A stretch of DNA of 64,000 nucleotides from Hanleya hanleyi (Eukaryota; Mollusca; Polyplacophora; Lepidopleurida; Hanleyidae). The stretch covers positions 1 to 64,000 of the forward strand of contig JAVTVY010016152.1 of the NCBI GenBank assembly GCA_036873755.1, written 5' to 3'. A model generated the notes under the pieces. That model had not been told where the DNA came from, ran no database searches, and saw only the letters and a program-made list of their open reading frames with translations. Position 1 is the first letter of the stretch, and the number at the start of each line of letters is the position of its first letter. The translations under genes and the position numbers were made by a program. This document shows positions 54,140-64,000 of the stretch, piece after piece.

Positions 54140-56945
54140 ACAACACATATAACGGAAGTGGGAAGAGGTGCCGACATACTGACAGAGCCACATGACTTCA
54201 CGGTATAGTCTTCTGGTTAACCTATTCTAAAGCACATACCAAGAATCTAACGATTCGTGATATGTGTTGTATCTCAGGTACGCTTTTATTGTACCTGTTC
54301 ATGTGGTAACTTGGATGACATGACCACGCGACCCCTAGCACCGGCATAAGCGGCATTAGATACAAATCTAGAGAGCTATGATGGAAATGCTCTGACAAAT
54401 CGTATATTGGTAATTGGTGAGCTGTGTCGCTGTGACAACTCGTACACTGGGGATTGGTGAGCTGTATCGTTGTAAGATGAAAATGACGGCATTTAACACA
54501 AAAGAGAAGTCTGTAAGGCCCGATGTCGACCCAGCCTCAACTTCTCACAATGCCAAGATATATTATAGACCAAAATGTATGTACAGGGGGCGGGCCTCGA
54601 GCACGGGAAGTCCACTAGCAGAATCTCGCCACATACAGGTAAAAATTACAACACATATAATGGAAGTGGTAAAACGTGCAGACTTACTGACAGAGCCACA
54701 TGACTTCACAGTATAGTCTTCTGGTTAACCTATTCTAAAGCACATACCAACGATCTAACGATTCGTGATATGTGATGTATCTCAGGTACGCTTTTATTGT
54801 ACCTGTTCATGTGGCAACTTGGACGACATGATCACACCGCCCCTAGCACCGGCATAAGCGGTATCAGATACAATTCTGGAAAACTATGATGGAAATGCTC
54901 TGACAACTCGTATATTTGTAATTGGTGAGCTGTGTCGCTGTGACAACTCGTACACTGGGGATTGGTGAGCTGTATCGTCGTAAGATGAGAATGACGGCAT
55001 TTAACACAAAAGACTAGTCTGTAAGGCCCGATGTCGAGCCAGCATCAACTTCCCACAATGCCAACATATAACAAAGAGCAAAAGGTCTGCAGAGGTGGCG
55101 GGCCTCGGGGACAAAACGTCCCCCAGCAGAATCTCGATATATACAGGTAAAAATTACAACACATATAAGGGAGGTGGGAAGAGATGCCGACATACTGTCA
55201 GAGCCACATGACTGCACAGTATAGTCTTCTGGTTAACCTATTCTAAAGCACATACCAAGATTCTAGTGATTCGTGATATGTGTTGTATCTCAGGTAAGCT
55301 TTTATTGTATCTGTTCATGTGGCAACTTGGATGACATGACCCAACCGCCCCTAGCACCGGCATAAGCGGTATTAGATACAACTGTAGAGAACTATGATGG
55401 AAATGATCTGACAAATCGTATATTGGTAATTGGTGAACTGTGTCGCTGTGACAACTCGTACACTGGGGATTGGTGAGCTGTATCGTCGTAAGATGAAAAT
55501 GACGGCATTTAACACAAAAGACTAGTCTGTAAGGCCCGGTGTCGACCCAGCATCAACTTCCCACAATGCCAACATATATCAAAGAGCAGAAGGTCTGCAC
55601 AGGGGGCCGGTCTCGGGGACGAAACGTCACCCAGCAGAATCTCGATATATACAGGTAAAAATTTACAACACATATAAGGGAAGTGGGAAGAGATGCCGAC
55701 ATACTGACAGAGCCACATGACTTCACAGTATAGTTTTCTGGTTAACATATTCTAAAGCACATACCAAGATTCTAGCGATTCGTGATATGTGTTGTATCTC
55801 AGGTAAGCTTTTATTGTACGTGTTCATGTGGCAACTTGGATGGCATGACCACACGGCCCCTAGCACCGGCATAAGCGGTATTAGATGCAAATCTAGAGAG
55901 CTATGATGGAAATGCTCTGACAACTCGTATATTGGTAATTGGTGAGCTGTGCCGCTGTCACAACTCTTACACTGGGGATTGATGAGCTGTATCGTCGTCA
56001 GATGAAAAGGACGGCATTTAACACAAAAGACTAGTCTGTAAGGCCCGATGTCGATCCAGCCTCAACTTCCCACAATGCCAACATATATTATAGACCTAAA
56101 GGTCTGTACAGCGGGCGGGCCTCGGGGACGGAAAGTCCACCAGCAGAATCTCGCCATATACAGGTAAAAATTACAACACATATAAGGGAAGTGGGAAAAC
56201 GTGCCGACATACTGACAGAGCCACATGACTTCACAGTATAGTCTTCTGGTTAACCTATTCTAAAGCACATACCAAAGATCTAACGATTCGTGATTTGTGA
56301 TGTATTTCAGGTACGCTTGTATTGTACCTGTTCATGTGGCAACTTGGACGACATAACCACACGGTCCCTAGCACCGGCATAAGCGGTATTAGATACAATT
56401 CTAGAAAGCTATGATTGAAATGCTCTGACAACTCGTATATTTGTAATTGGTGAACTGTGTCGCTGTGAAAACTCGTACACTGGGGATTGGTGAGCTGTAT
56501 CGTGGTCAGATAAAATTGACGCCATTTAACACAAAAGACTAGTCTGTAAGGCCCGATGTCGACCAAGCATCAACTTCCCACAATGCCAACATATTTAAAA
56601 TACCAAAAGGTCTGTACAGGGGGCGCGCCTCGTGGACGAAAGGTCCACCAGCAGATTTTCGCCATATACAGGTAAAAATTGCAACACATACAAGGGAAGT
56701 GGGAAGAGGTGCCGACATACTAACAGAGCCACATGACTTCATGGTATAGTCTTCTGGTTAACCTATTCTAAAGCACATACCAAGAATCTAACGATTCGTG
56801 ATATGTGTTGTATCTCATGTACGCTTTTATTGTACCTGTTCATGTGGTAACTTGAACGACATGACCACACGGCCTCTAGCAGCGGCATTTAGCGGTATTA
56901 GATACAAATCTACGCTTTTATTGTACCTGCCTATGCCCTACGGGC
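54140..56945. repeat. 508-bp satellite, about five and a half copies, in the palindrome loop
   Basis: 'gacagagccacatgacttca' or a close variant occurs at 54181, 54689, 55197, 55706, 56214 and 56722, an almost constant 508-bp period. Each unit contains 'gtatagtcttctggttaacc', 'attcgtgatatgtg', 'gcttttattgtacctgttca', 'ccctagcaccggcataagcg', 'acactggggattggtgagct' and 'acaaaagactagtctgtaag'. The last unit is cut near 56935. Small minus-strand frames repeat with the unit and have no domain. A separate partial copy is at 40331-40455. Confidence 0.95.
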
Positions 56946-57488
56946 TATAGGAGAGGGTGCACCACAGGTGCGTGCGCATGCGTGTCATGGCATCACTTCC
57001 GACCTCCGAGCTCCAAAAGCTCTTACTCCAAGAGCTTCGACCTCCGACTCCAAGAGCTTGGAGCTCTTTTCCGCGCGATGACGTCACTACCAGCGATGTC
57101 CAGTGATGACGTCACTTTCATCAAGGCCAATGATCCGAATATGTGCGTGTGATTGGATAGTTGAAAATGCGTAAAGTCTTTACTATATGGCGTTGAGGAG
57201 TTGAGATAAGGCGTTAGGGCGCTGCGATTGGGCGTTAAGGCGTTGGGGCGGGCGTTAAGGCGTAAAGATAGAGCGTTAATGCCCAACAACAGGCGTTGTC
57301 GGGCGTCACTGGATTTCGATGAATTAGTGGCAATTCCATGGAATATCTAGAAAATTAGAGCTTCTGAGCTATTTCACCAGGGCGTTGAAGCGTTAAGCTA
57401 GGCGTTGGCGGGCGTTACTGTCCATAAAAGCAAGCGTATTCTAAAGACGTGCACAGTTGACGTTTCATTCAGCAGACACTCAACCACG

Positions 57489-57725
57489 ATGTTCACTTGT
57501 ACGACTTGTTCGAAGCCTTTTTATCGCCTGGAGAGATGACGTTGTCACACACGTGTACTCCATGAAGTACCCACGCATACGTGTGCAGAGTGTGATATAG
57601 TCTTTAAGCATCCCAGTCAGTTGAGACGTCACCAAAGTGTCATACACGCTCGCCAGTCTCGGAACCGGATATTTCAGTTCCCATGGAAATGCATCCTCGA
57701 ATGGAAGAACCCACGAAGGTCGATC
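57489..57725 (+). pseudogene. Decayed copy of the zinc-finger frame
   Basis: Begins MFTCTTCSKPF like the left arm but hits a stop within the first finger (the sequence for RLNSLRRH is altered). It then loses the CxxC of the second finger (the first Cys codon is lost to a Tyr/frame change), while QSVIHARQSRNR survives in another frame. The left-arm copy is therefore the only intact one in this window. Confidence 0.75.
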
Positions 57726-57745
57726 CGCCGCCCCAAATTGAAGTT

Positions 57746-57960
57746 ACAAGCGTCTAGTCCGTCATTCATAATTCAGCCGTCGTCCATTAGAGAATATCCG
57801 CGTCCATAATCCAAAGACCTATTCCATATTCCATATAACAGTATTAGCACCAAATTCAAAAAGACAATCATAGTATACATAAACATAGGCTTGTTTCCTG
57901 CGGTCAACAGTTTTCAATGATGCCGGCAAGATCGCCCTTCCCTGTTTATCAATGGGAGAA
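57746..57960 (-). mobile_element. RT-element 3' fragment inserted in the right arm
   Basis: Matches 5970-6178 in reverse orientation: 'acaagcgtctagtccgtcat', 'ggcgtcg'-like start, 'ttccatattccatataacag' and 'caacagttttcaatgatgcc'. The left-arm counterpart has no such sequence, so this insertion followed formation of the palindrome or was lost from the other side. Confidence 0.85.
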
Positions 57961-58185
57961 GTATGCAGTATCCTGGACTGCGCGAAGACGCTTAGGACAA
58001 ACGGATAAATGACCGAAGATTGAACTTTCTGAAATGGCGGATTCCGATTGGACAAGAGCCTACCAGAATCGTAAACATATCCAACGCACCTCCTCGAGCG
58101 TGGGTATGATGTGCTGGTGGGGGTAATAAAAGGCTTGCCCTGTCGTCCTTGCTGTTGTTCTCTCATCTATCCACGTCATGGCCAC
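57961..58185. other. Rest of the foreign insert before the triplet repeats
   Basis: No domain. 'gggggtaataaaaggcttgc' near 58118 looks like a TATA-type promoter core followed by a possible leader, but nothing confirms transcription. Confidence 0.3.
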
Positions 58186-58388
58186 CACCTCCACCACCAC
58201 CACCACCACCACCACACACCACTACTACCACCACCACCACCACCACCACACACCAGTACCACCACCACCACCACCACCACACACCAGTACCACCACCACC
58301 ACACACCACTACCACCACACTCACTCACTCACTCACTCACCATCGTTAGTGCGTCAGAGCTCCTCCTCCTCCTCCTCCTCCTCCTCAC
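58186..58388. repeat. (CAC)n and (CTC)n triplet repeats
   Basis: CCACCA-rich run at 58186-58320, (ACTC)n at 58319-58340 and (CTC)n at 58360-58384. The three plus-strand frames give only His/Pro/Thr runs. The left arm has (GAG)n at the matching position (53296-53330), so the triplet expansion probably started from the proline run of the zinc-finger frame. Confidence 0.9.
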
Positions 58389-59639
58389 ACGCACACACAG
58401 GTAACTCTACCAGGTAGCCGGATGGTCCCTTATCTCCTCCAAAGGCATTCCATTACACCCCTAAATTGACCGCTTTCGCTACTACTCGTACTGATGGCGT
58501 CACAGATGACGTGCACACCCCTCAAATCGTGGTCTATACCACGAACGCTTCACTTTAACACCCCACATGACGCATTCGGACCATGGATGGCCCCTCAAAC
58601 CCACCCCACGCACCCCTAAAACGCCTGCTTTCTATACAGCCAGACTGCGCATGCGCAGCAGAATGAAGAAACCAGACTAGATACCAGTCCAATCCGACGC
58701 TACCCCAAGAGAACTTCAACATAAGGCCTCATACGGGCCAATCGGACCACTATGAGTCCATCTCGACCTCAAAACGTCCATTCCCATGCCCTTTTTTCTA
58801 CTACGCATGCGCAGGTCGACGCTATTCTCACTCCACACCGATCCAGTTGGACGCCCCCCGCGAGAGCTTCACACTGATACCTCCCACGACCCATTGGGAC
58901 CAATATGAGTCCACCTCGACAGCAAAACGTCCCTTCCCATGCCCTTTCCCCACAATTCCCTGTGTGCTCATGTGCAGAATGTTGAAAATGGACGACACAC
59001 TAGACCAGTCGGATGGTCCCTCACGAATGCTTCACGATGACACCTCATACAGCTGAATCAAACGTCCATTCCAATACTCTTTTTTTACTGCGCATGGCGT
59101 CAGTTCCAGCTCATACCCATCCAGTTGGACACTACCCCACGAATGCTTCACACTGACACCTCACACGACTCAATCGGACAATTAGGGGTCCACCTAGATC
59201 CCAAAACTTGCACCCCAGCCATACTCGCCCAGTGCACATGCGCACGGTATCTTTTCCAAACGTTTCAACGCAGGGCCTCGAGACCCCTCCCATCGAGTTC
59301 TACAGCTCGAGATGAAGAAAACAAGGTGCAACACCCATACCGTAAATATACATACGCGGGTCTCCCATTAGGTTAAACATTGTCCACTGCGCGTAGATTA
59401 GCATTGGAAGTCACGGTGTCTTATATGTAGGGGAGATCACTCTTGTTGGGCCGTCACGTGAGCGGAAGTGACCCGGATGTGACCTTTGGCCGGGATGTGA
59501 CCCGGATGTCACGTGACCGGATGTGAGGTCATCGTGACTTCACGCCACGTGACTCCGCACGACCATCATTTTTGACCAACATTTTTAATAAGGAATTTAA
59601 CGGCTTACTACTACTTGCGTCTTCATTATATTTTTCTAA

Positions 59640-59714
59640 TTCAGCATCGCAGGAAACCATCATCCATTGCGTTTTCAGCATCGCAGGAAACCATCATCCA
59701 TTGCGTTTTCATGG
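59640..59714. repeat. 35-bp tandem duplication
   Basis: 'cagcatcgcaggaaaccatc' plus 'atccattgcgttttc' occurs twice back to back. Confidence 0.95.
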
Positions 59715-59809
59715 TAAAGGAAATAAATAAAAATATACTTCACAGAGCCTTTTTATTTTCTTCGCTAAAAATCGATCATAACGCGTCTGGCGGCCCAAGG
59801 ACCCTCGCT

Positions 59810-60172
59810 TAAAGTCTATGAGAGTAGCCGCCCCCTCCTCCTGGCATGGACGAAGGGGGACACTTTCCGCCCCGTTGATTTTTTGCTCCTATAGGAGATA
59901 TATCTCCAGAGCGACAAAAACTAGAGAACTGACACTTGGTAGTTTATCATATTGGCGGCATTTTGAACCTATTTGCATAACCCTCAAGCAGAGAACCATG
60001 AGTAAATTCAAACTGGCGACCATGTGGGGTACCGGATAAGTGATGTTTTCGTCCTTCTTCTTCCACATTCCTGCTTTTCTGGTAGGAAAAGTGCGCGAAA
60101 GCTATTTTATTTCACATCAGATTATTATTTACTAATTTATCATGCTGTGTTTGCGAAGAAAAAACATACATA
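59810..60172. repeat. Dispersed repeat, left part (family also at 38.3-38.8 kb)
   Basis: 'gagtaaattcaaa', 'accatgtggggtacc', 'ttttatttcacatcagatta' and 'ttatttactaatttatcatg' match 38530-38720 inverted. Sequence of the same family resumes at about 60682, so an L2-like LINE sits in the middle. Confidence 0.65.
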
Positions 60173-60683
60173 AAACAATTTTAGGACAAAATTTCAAAGA
60201 TTATGTTTTATGTACAAGACTCTTAACAGGCTTTTGCCTGAATACATCTATGATAAATTTCAAAGAAACGCCGATATGCATAGGTATCCCACACGGCAGC
60301 GTAACGACTTACATATCGTGGGAAGCATATCTACTTTTTATAACAGAACTTTTATATTTCAGGGTGCCAAATGTTGGAATGACCTGCCATTTGTTATTAA
60401 AAATGCTGAAAATATTCAAAGTTTTAAATTTCATCTCAGGCGGCATATTTTAACTACTGTATAGTTTTAGTGATTTATTCTACCGGTTCTTGTAGTTTTA
60501 TTATTTTATAATGCTCGACTTTTCCTGTTTTAGTTTACTGTTATCTTACTTGTGTCTTGTCCTATGTACAAATGTATTACTTGTCCATCTATGTTATATG
60601 TCAGGACCTCCTGGAAGAGCAGGCTTGGCCTGAAGGAGTATTCCTGGTTAAATATTGGTCAAATAAATAAATAAATAAATCGC
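60173..60683 (+). pseudogene. L2/CR1-like LINE C-terminal end and tail
   Basis: Reading MYKTLNRLLPEYIYDKF, the motif HRYPTRQRNDLHIVG and FIFQGAKCWNDLPFVIKNAE, with SFKFHLRRHIL at the end. The 'Y.TR…L…F.Y.GA..WN.LP' signature is typical of the C-terminus of L2/CR1-type LINEs. The stop is near 60464. A 3' UTR and an (AAAT)n tail follow (60660-60682). 5'-truncated, with no RT motifs. Confidence 0.8.
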
Positions 60684-61229
60684 AAAATCTGACCGAAAAA
60701 TCGCTCAAAAATTGCCTCTTAGAAAATGACGTCACTTTGACGTCATCGTGGCGGCCATATTGGATTTTATTTTACACTTTCAAGTGGAGGTTGACCCCAA
60801 GATACAGTGTGGTAAGTTTCAACACTCTAGTCTTAGGGTTAGCGAAAATATATAGAGAGGAGTCCTTTTCGCTCCCTCCCCACCGGGTTGCGGTGACCCC
60901 AAATCGCCCAGGCCAGATAGGGTTAAATAATATCTAAATGGCTGTAACTGAAATGGTCCCACTAGGGGGTAACCATCTCCAATAAAATAGTGAACGACAG
61001 ATTGCCTTGGTGAAATTCCACAAGGCTACTCTCAATGAAAAGTACACATGTATGATGCATTGGCGTAGTCGAACATACATGTATAATTCCGTTCCATCTT
61101 CTTTAGACACATATACCCAAAGTTGACCACTTTTTGTACTTTTCAGACGGACACCTTACTAGATCCCTCTCACCTCGTATGAATACAACACACTGTAAAG
61201 AATTAAAATCAAATACCAATATAGGTTCA
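60684..61229. other. Rest of the dispersed repeat, then unrecognised sequence
   Basis: 60684-60900 continues the repeat interrupted by the L2-like LINE ('atgacgtcactttgacgtca', 'ggcggccatattggatttta'). To the right, no recognisable feature. Confidence 0.4.
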
Positions 61230-61975
61230 TACTTCATGTAAAAATCACGAGACAATGTATACAGTGGCCAAGTCTGGAGAAAACAATGTGTCTAGACTTG
61301 AGCCTTCTCAGTCGCAAAAAAGATTCAGACAATATCTTCCTACCTGAAGTATCTACCATTGATGACCCGTAGGACGCATATTCGCCCATGTGACGAGCGT
61401 TTTCTTCCGTGTTTAGGTGTAAAATCAATGTTTCCGCCCTTTATTTTTACATCCACTCCTCCCATCACGTGACCTCTTCGCTATTCTCCACGATGCCGAA
61501 GCAACCCCAGGTCAAGGGTCAACCGTCCCCGTTTCCGCTCAATTTTCTCCACCGTAGCAGAAATTATAAGAGGTTTGCTCTATCTATACTACTGCAGACC
61601 ATCGAGATATTCTGCATGGTGCATTATATACCGCTGGCAAATATCGTATACTTTCACTCATACGTTCCGTTACTCATTCGGTTGGCGTACGTACTAAAAT
61701 CTCTGTTCGGTAGGTAGAATTTTCTCAAATTGCGAGGTACATCCGGCGAATCATATCTTGTTCTGTAGAAACAGTTCCGAAGTAATCCGGCGTTCGCCTT
61801 TCGCATCTTCGTACACCATTCACGCGAGAAACAGTTTTAAAACTGCATACAAATGGTTAGAATATATGAAATCTGCCCATTTTAGACCATAAAACGAAAC
61901 TGTTTCGAATAATTATGCTTTAATTTTAACGCATTGTCATCATCGCGGAAACGTGCTCAATGGCATTGGATTTAC
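61230..61975. other. No recognised gene
   Basis: Contains the inverted partner phrase of 49740-49790 at about 61275-61300. Frame 61409-61717 has no motif. Confidence 0.35.
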
Positions 61976-62345
61976 AAACGTCTGGTCGGTCATTCATAAT
62001 TCATTAGAACCTTGATTTTTGGCATGAACTTGCATTAGGGGACTGTTACCAGCAAGTTCTAAGCTGACCTACTTTTGATGAAATTTGACCTACTTAAGAA
62101 GTAGGCTCTCATTTGCAAATTGTCCAGTAATGAGTGAGTGAGTGAGTGAGTCAGTGAGTCAGTCAGTCAGTCCATCCGAATCCTTTCGTCGGCAAAATAA
62201 GGAGAACCGTTGACATTAGACCCTTGATTATTGGCATGAACTTGCATTAGGGGACTGTTACCAGCAAGTTCTAAGCTAATTTTGATGAAATTTGACCCAC
62301 TTAAGTGACCTATAACATTAGGCTTGGACCCCCAAGTCATCTTCC
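61976..62345 (+). mobile_element. Helentron-like fragments, two overlapping copies
   Basis: 'gaaccttgatttttggcatg', 'gttaccagcaagttctaagc' and 'gacctacttttgatgaaatt' (62006-62090) are followed by 'gtaggctctcatttgcaaat', (GAGT)n, 'ccatccgaatcctttcgtcg' and again 'gttaccagcaagttctaagc' (62100-62300). Termini are degenerate. The first 27 bp (61976-62002) match the 3' terminus of the RT element at 6150-6178. Confidence 0.7.
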
Positions 62346-63529
62346 TCACCCTACTTCGTATTCATTTTCCTAACTAAAAGGAAGAGTTTCATTTACCTGA
62401 CTCGCTCAGTTTGATCTCGGGGGAATCTCGTTGTACGTTTCCCAATGTGTGCGGATAGCCGGCGGTTTTTATCGAGGCCTGTTCCCGTTATCACTCGGCA
62501 CGGTCTCGTACTATAATGTGCGACATAGTACTTCGAGCCGCACTGTAAGAAATCCATATTGGCATCCATGTTGAAAGCAGATTATCACGCCGAAACTACG
62601 AACAGAATGACTGAATGTCAGCTGAATGAGTTCCGTTGCCATGAAGATCAGCTTGAGACGTAAAACCAGGAGCAACACCTCAAATTAGAAACAAATCGTT
62701 CGGGGGTAGAATCATTTCATTTGGATATATATTTTACCTCCAGATAAGGAAGAAATACAACGAGGACTATCTGAGCGAAAACACATCCTATAGCATGTGG
62801 TGTGCCTCACGTGCGGCGGATCACGGTTTACACCGTAGAGGTGCAAAATCCTTACACCATTGATGCGCGAGGTACTATGACTCCGAGCAGTCGCGAATGT
62901 CCCGTTGTAAGGTGAATGCGACGAGACATATTTCCGAGGTCACGGATCCAGTGTCTGTAAACGTCGACCAATGTTTACATCTCTGGGGTGTTACGCCGAT
63001 TACGTCGAAGATGACATTTCTTTGTCAGAGCATTTCTGGTCTCACTTCATCGAGATTTGACACGACTCGACACCCTCTTCAAATACGCGCGAAAAGACAA
63101 CATAAAATGAGTGCAGAATCTGCTGGTATACATGTATTTGCATCAAGTTCTACATTCGGCAATCAGAAGAGAGTTTGTAAATACTATGTATTGGATAGCT
63201 AAATAATAGCCACATATCCAATGTTCAGTAGTTGAGCATCGTTAGTAGTAGGTAAAACACGGGAAGCGTCCCCTTTTCCAGGGAGATAACTCTTGGTGCC
63301 CTTTTTTCCAGGTTAAAGGTATAGGGAACTCCCCATCATCTCCCCAAGAGTTCCGCCAGGGGAGGGAGTTCCGCCAGTGGGCGCCACCAGCTCAAGGTCA
63401 CTATAGTTCCGGCAAAGGGCCCCTGGGCATGTATTCTTCCGCGGTGATGCGGTCTGGTGGTGATGCGGTCGCGGGAAAAAGCTTCCGCGGAGAAAAAGTA
63501 GTCCCCAGACTTCAAATACGCTGCATGGT
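62346..63529. other. No recognised gene
   Basis: Short frames (such as 62897-63202) have no domain. 63340-63420 has small repeats of 'gagttccgcca'. Confidence 0.4.
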
Positions 63530-64000
63530 CCGATTGGGTTGTTTGGTCTCGTTTTTCACGTCTCGTCATTTAGAACACGATGGGAAGGGTCCCGGAGCGA
63601 AACGGTGAAATTTTTGGAAAAGTACGATATAGCCCATATAGTCCTATAGGCGGGCTATACGGGGGTATAGGTTCAACCTGGGAAATTCACACACGTTCAT
63701 TGTGAAATGGGTTGTTTGGATTTGTTTTTCACGTCTCGTCATTTAGAACACGATGGGAAGGGTCTCGGAGCGCAACGGTGAATTTTTTTGGAAAAGTATC
63801 ATATAGCCCATATAGTCCCATACTGGCTATATGTTGGGAGATGTCATAGATGTCATAGGTTCAACCTGGGAAATTCACATACGTTCATTGTGATATGGGC
63901 TGTTTGGATTTGTTTTTCACGTCTCGTCATTTAGAACACGATGGGAAGGGTCCCGGAGCGAAACGGTGAAATTTTTGGAAAAAGTTCACCGAGGCCTGGG
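63530..64000. repeat. ~180-bp tandem repeat, three copies, cut by the window end
   Basis: 'tctcgtcatttagaacacga' recurs at 63561, 63734 and 63922, each followed by 'gggaagggtc(c/t)cggagcg' and 'aacggtgaa..ttttttggaa'. The phrases 'atagcccatatagtcc' and 'ggttcaacctgggaaattca' lie between. The wording resembles modules in the giant palindrome arms ('cgatggg(t/a)(g/g)gggtc'). Confidence 0.9.

Larger units (their letters stand above)
52092..54190. mobile_element. Giant palindrome, left arm
   Basis: Starts AGTAGAAGTAAGCGGTTAAA; the right arm read inward starts AGTAGTAGTAAGCCGTTAAA (end near 59615). Paired landmarks in order: 'cacgtgacggcccaacaaga', 'gacaatgtttaacc', several ~160-bp modules with 'ctgcgcatgc' and 'ggacgttttggggtc', the zinc-finger frame, a 'taacgcc' run (53730-53920), and 'agtgacgtcatc' with repeated 'agctcttggag' to about 54190. 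The imperfect flanks ggcgtc/tgcgtc and AG…CT termini recall Polinton-type ends, but no Polinton gene is present. The class is open. Confidence 0.8.
56950..59615. mobile_element. Giant palindrome, right arm
   Basis: Inverted partner of 52092-54190. It contains the 'gagcttggagctc' region with AGTGATGACGTCAC, the 'gcgttaagg' run, a decayed zinc-finger frame, a foreign insert (57746-58385), the CGCATGCGC modules, 'aacattgtccactgcgcgta' and the terminal 'aatttaacggcttactacta'. Without the insert its length (about 2.0 kb) matches the left arm. Confidence 0.8.

Noticed and set aside
58111..58417. His/Pro/Thr-rich frames
   Set aside because: Translation of (CAC)n and (CTC)n repeats in all phases.
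52092..59615. Calling the palindrome a Polinton/Maverick
   Set aside because: Only the terminal AG…CT and imperfect 6-bp flanks fit; integrase, polymerase, ATPase and capsid genes were not seen.

Overview
The window looks like a gene-poor, repeat-dense stretch of an invertebrate animal genome, most likely a marine lophotrochozoan and probably a mollusc. The evidence is a set of non-LTR retrotransposons (an endonuclease/RT LINE in several copies, Tx1/L1-like LINEs and an L2/CR1-like tail), Penelope-like elements with a GIY-YIG nuclease, a tRNA-derived SINE, many foldback elements and several tandem arrays. No convincing host protein-coding gene, rRNA or functional tRNA gene was found, so the taxonomic call is an inference from repeat style only.

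Layout. 0-3.3 kb: dispersed and tandem repeats, including a 174-bp array. 2.2-6.2 kb: a scrambled Penelope-like locus in which a GIY-YIG element has lost its upstream RT to fragments of a second RT family arranged head to head. 7.8-11.6 kb: the best-preserved LINE, with endonuclease, RT and C-terminal Cys/His motif, broken by a short insertion and a 4-bp slippage. 12.0-14.0 kb: three foldback elements in a row. 19.2-23.1 kb: a 3.9-kb, 21-bp minisatellite with a 369-bp piece of the 7.8-kb LINE family captured inside it. 23.1-40 kb: one minus-strand LINE family broken up by a 3.76-kb TIR element and a Helentron-like element. The Helentron-like copy was hit by a Tx1-like LINE, which was hit in turn by a second Helentron-like copy in opposite orientation. 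40.3-41.6 kb: a tandem duplication carrying the same 21-bp minisatellite. 41.8-48.7 kb: a degenerate array interrupted by a Tx1-like LINE tail, two long-TIR foldback elements with target-site duplications, and another LINE that itself carries an insertion. 52.1-59.6 kb: a very large palindrome (about 2-kb arms) with a two-zinc-finger reading frame in one arm, a decayed copy in the other, and about five and a half copies of a 508-bp satellite in its loop. 59.8-64 kb: an L2-like LINE tail, more Helentron-like fragments and a final 180-bp tandem block.

The genes here work as mobile-element machinery, not as a host pathway. LINE endonuclease and RT, and Penelope RT plus GIY-YIG, are the only recognisable enzymes, and every copy is broken. 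The non-autonomous elements (foldbacks, Helentron-like elements, SINE) must rely on enzymes encoded elsewhere. The features most worth a second look are the Helentron-like family whose insertion sites can be reconstructed exactly, the zinc-finger/satellite palindrome, the foldback packed with AAACGTTTCC motifs, and the LINE fragment inside the minisatellite.
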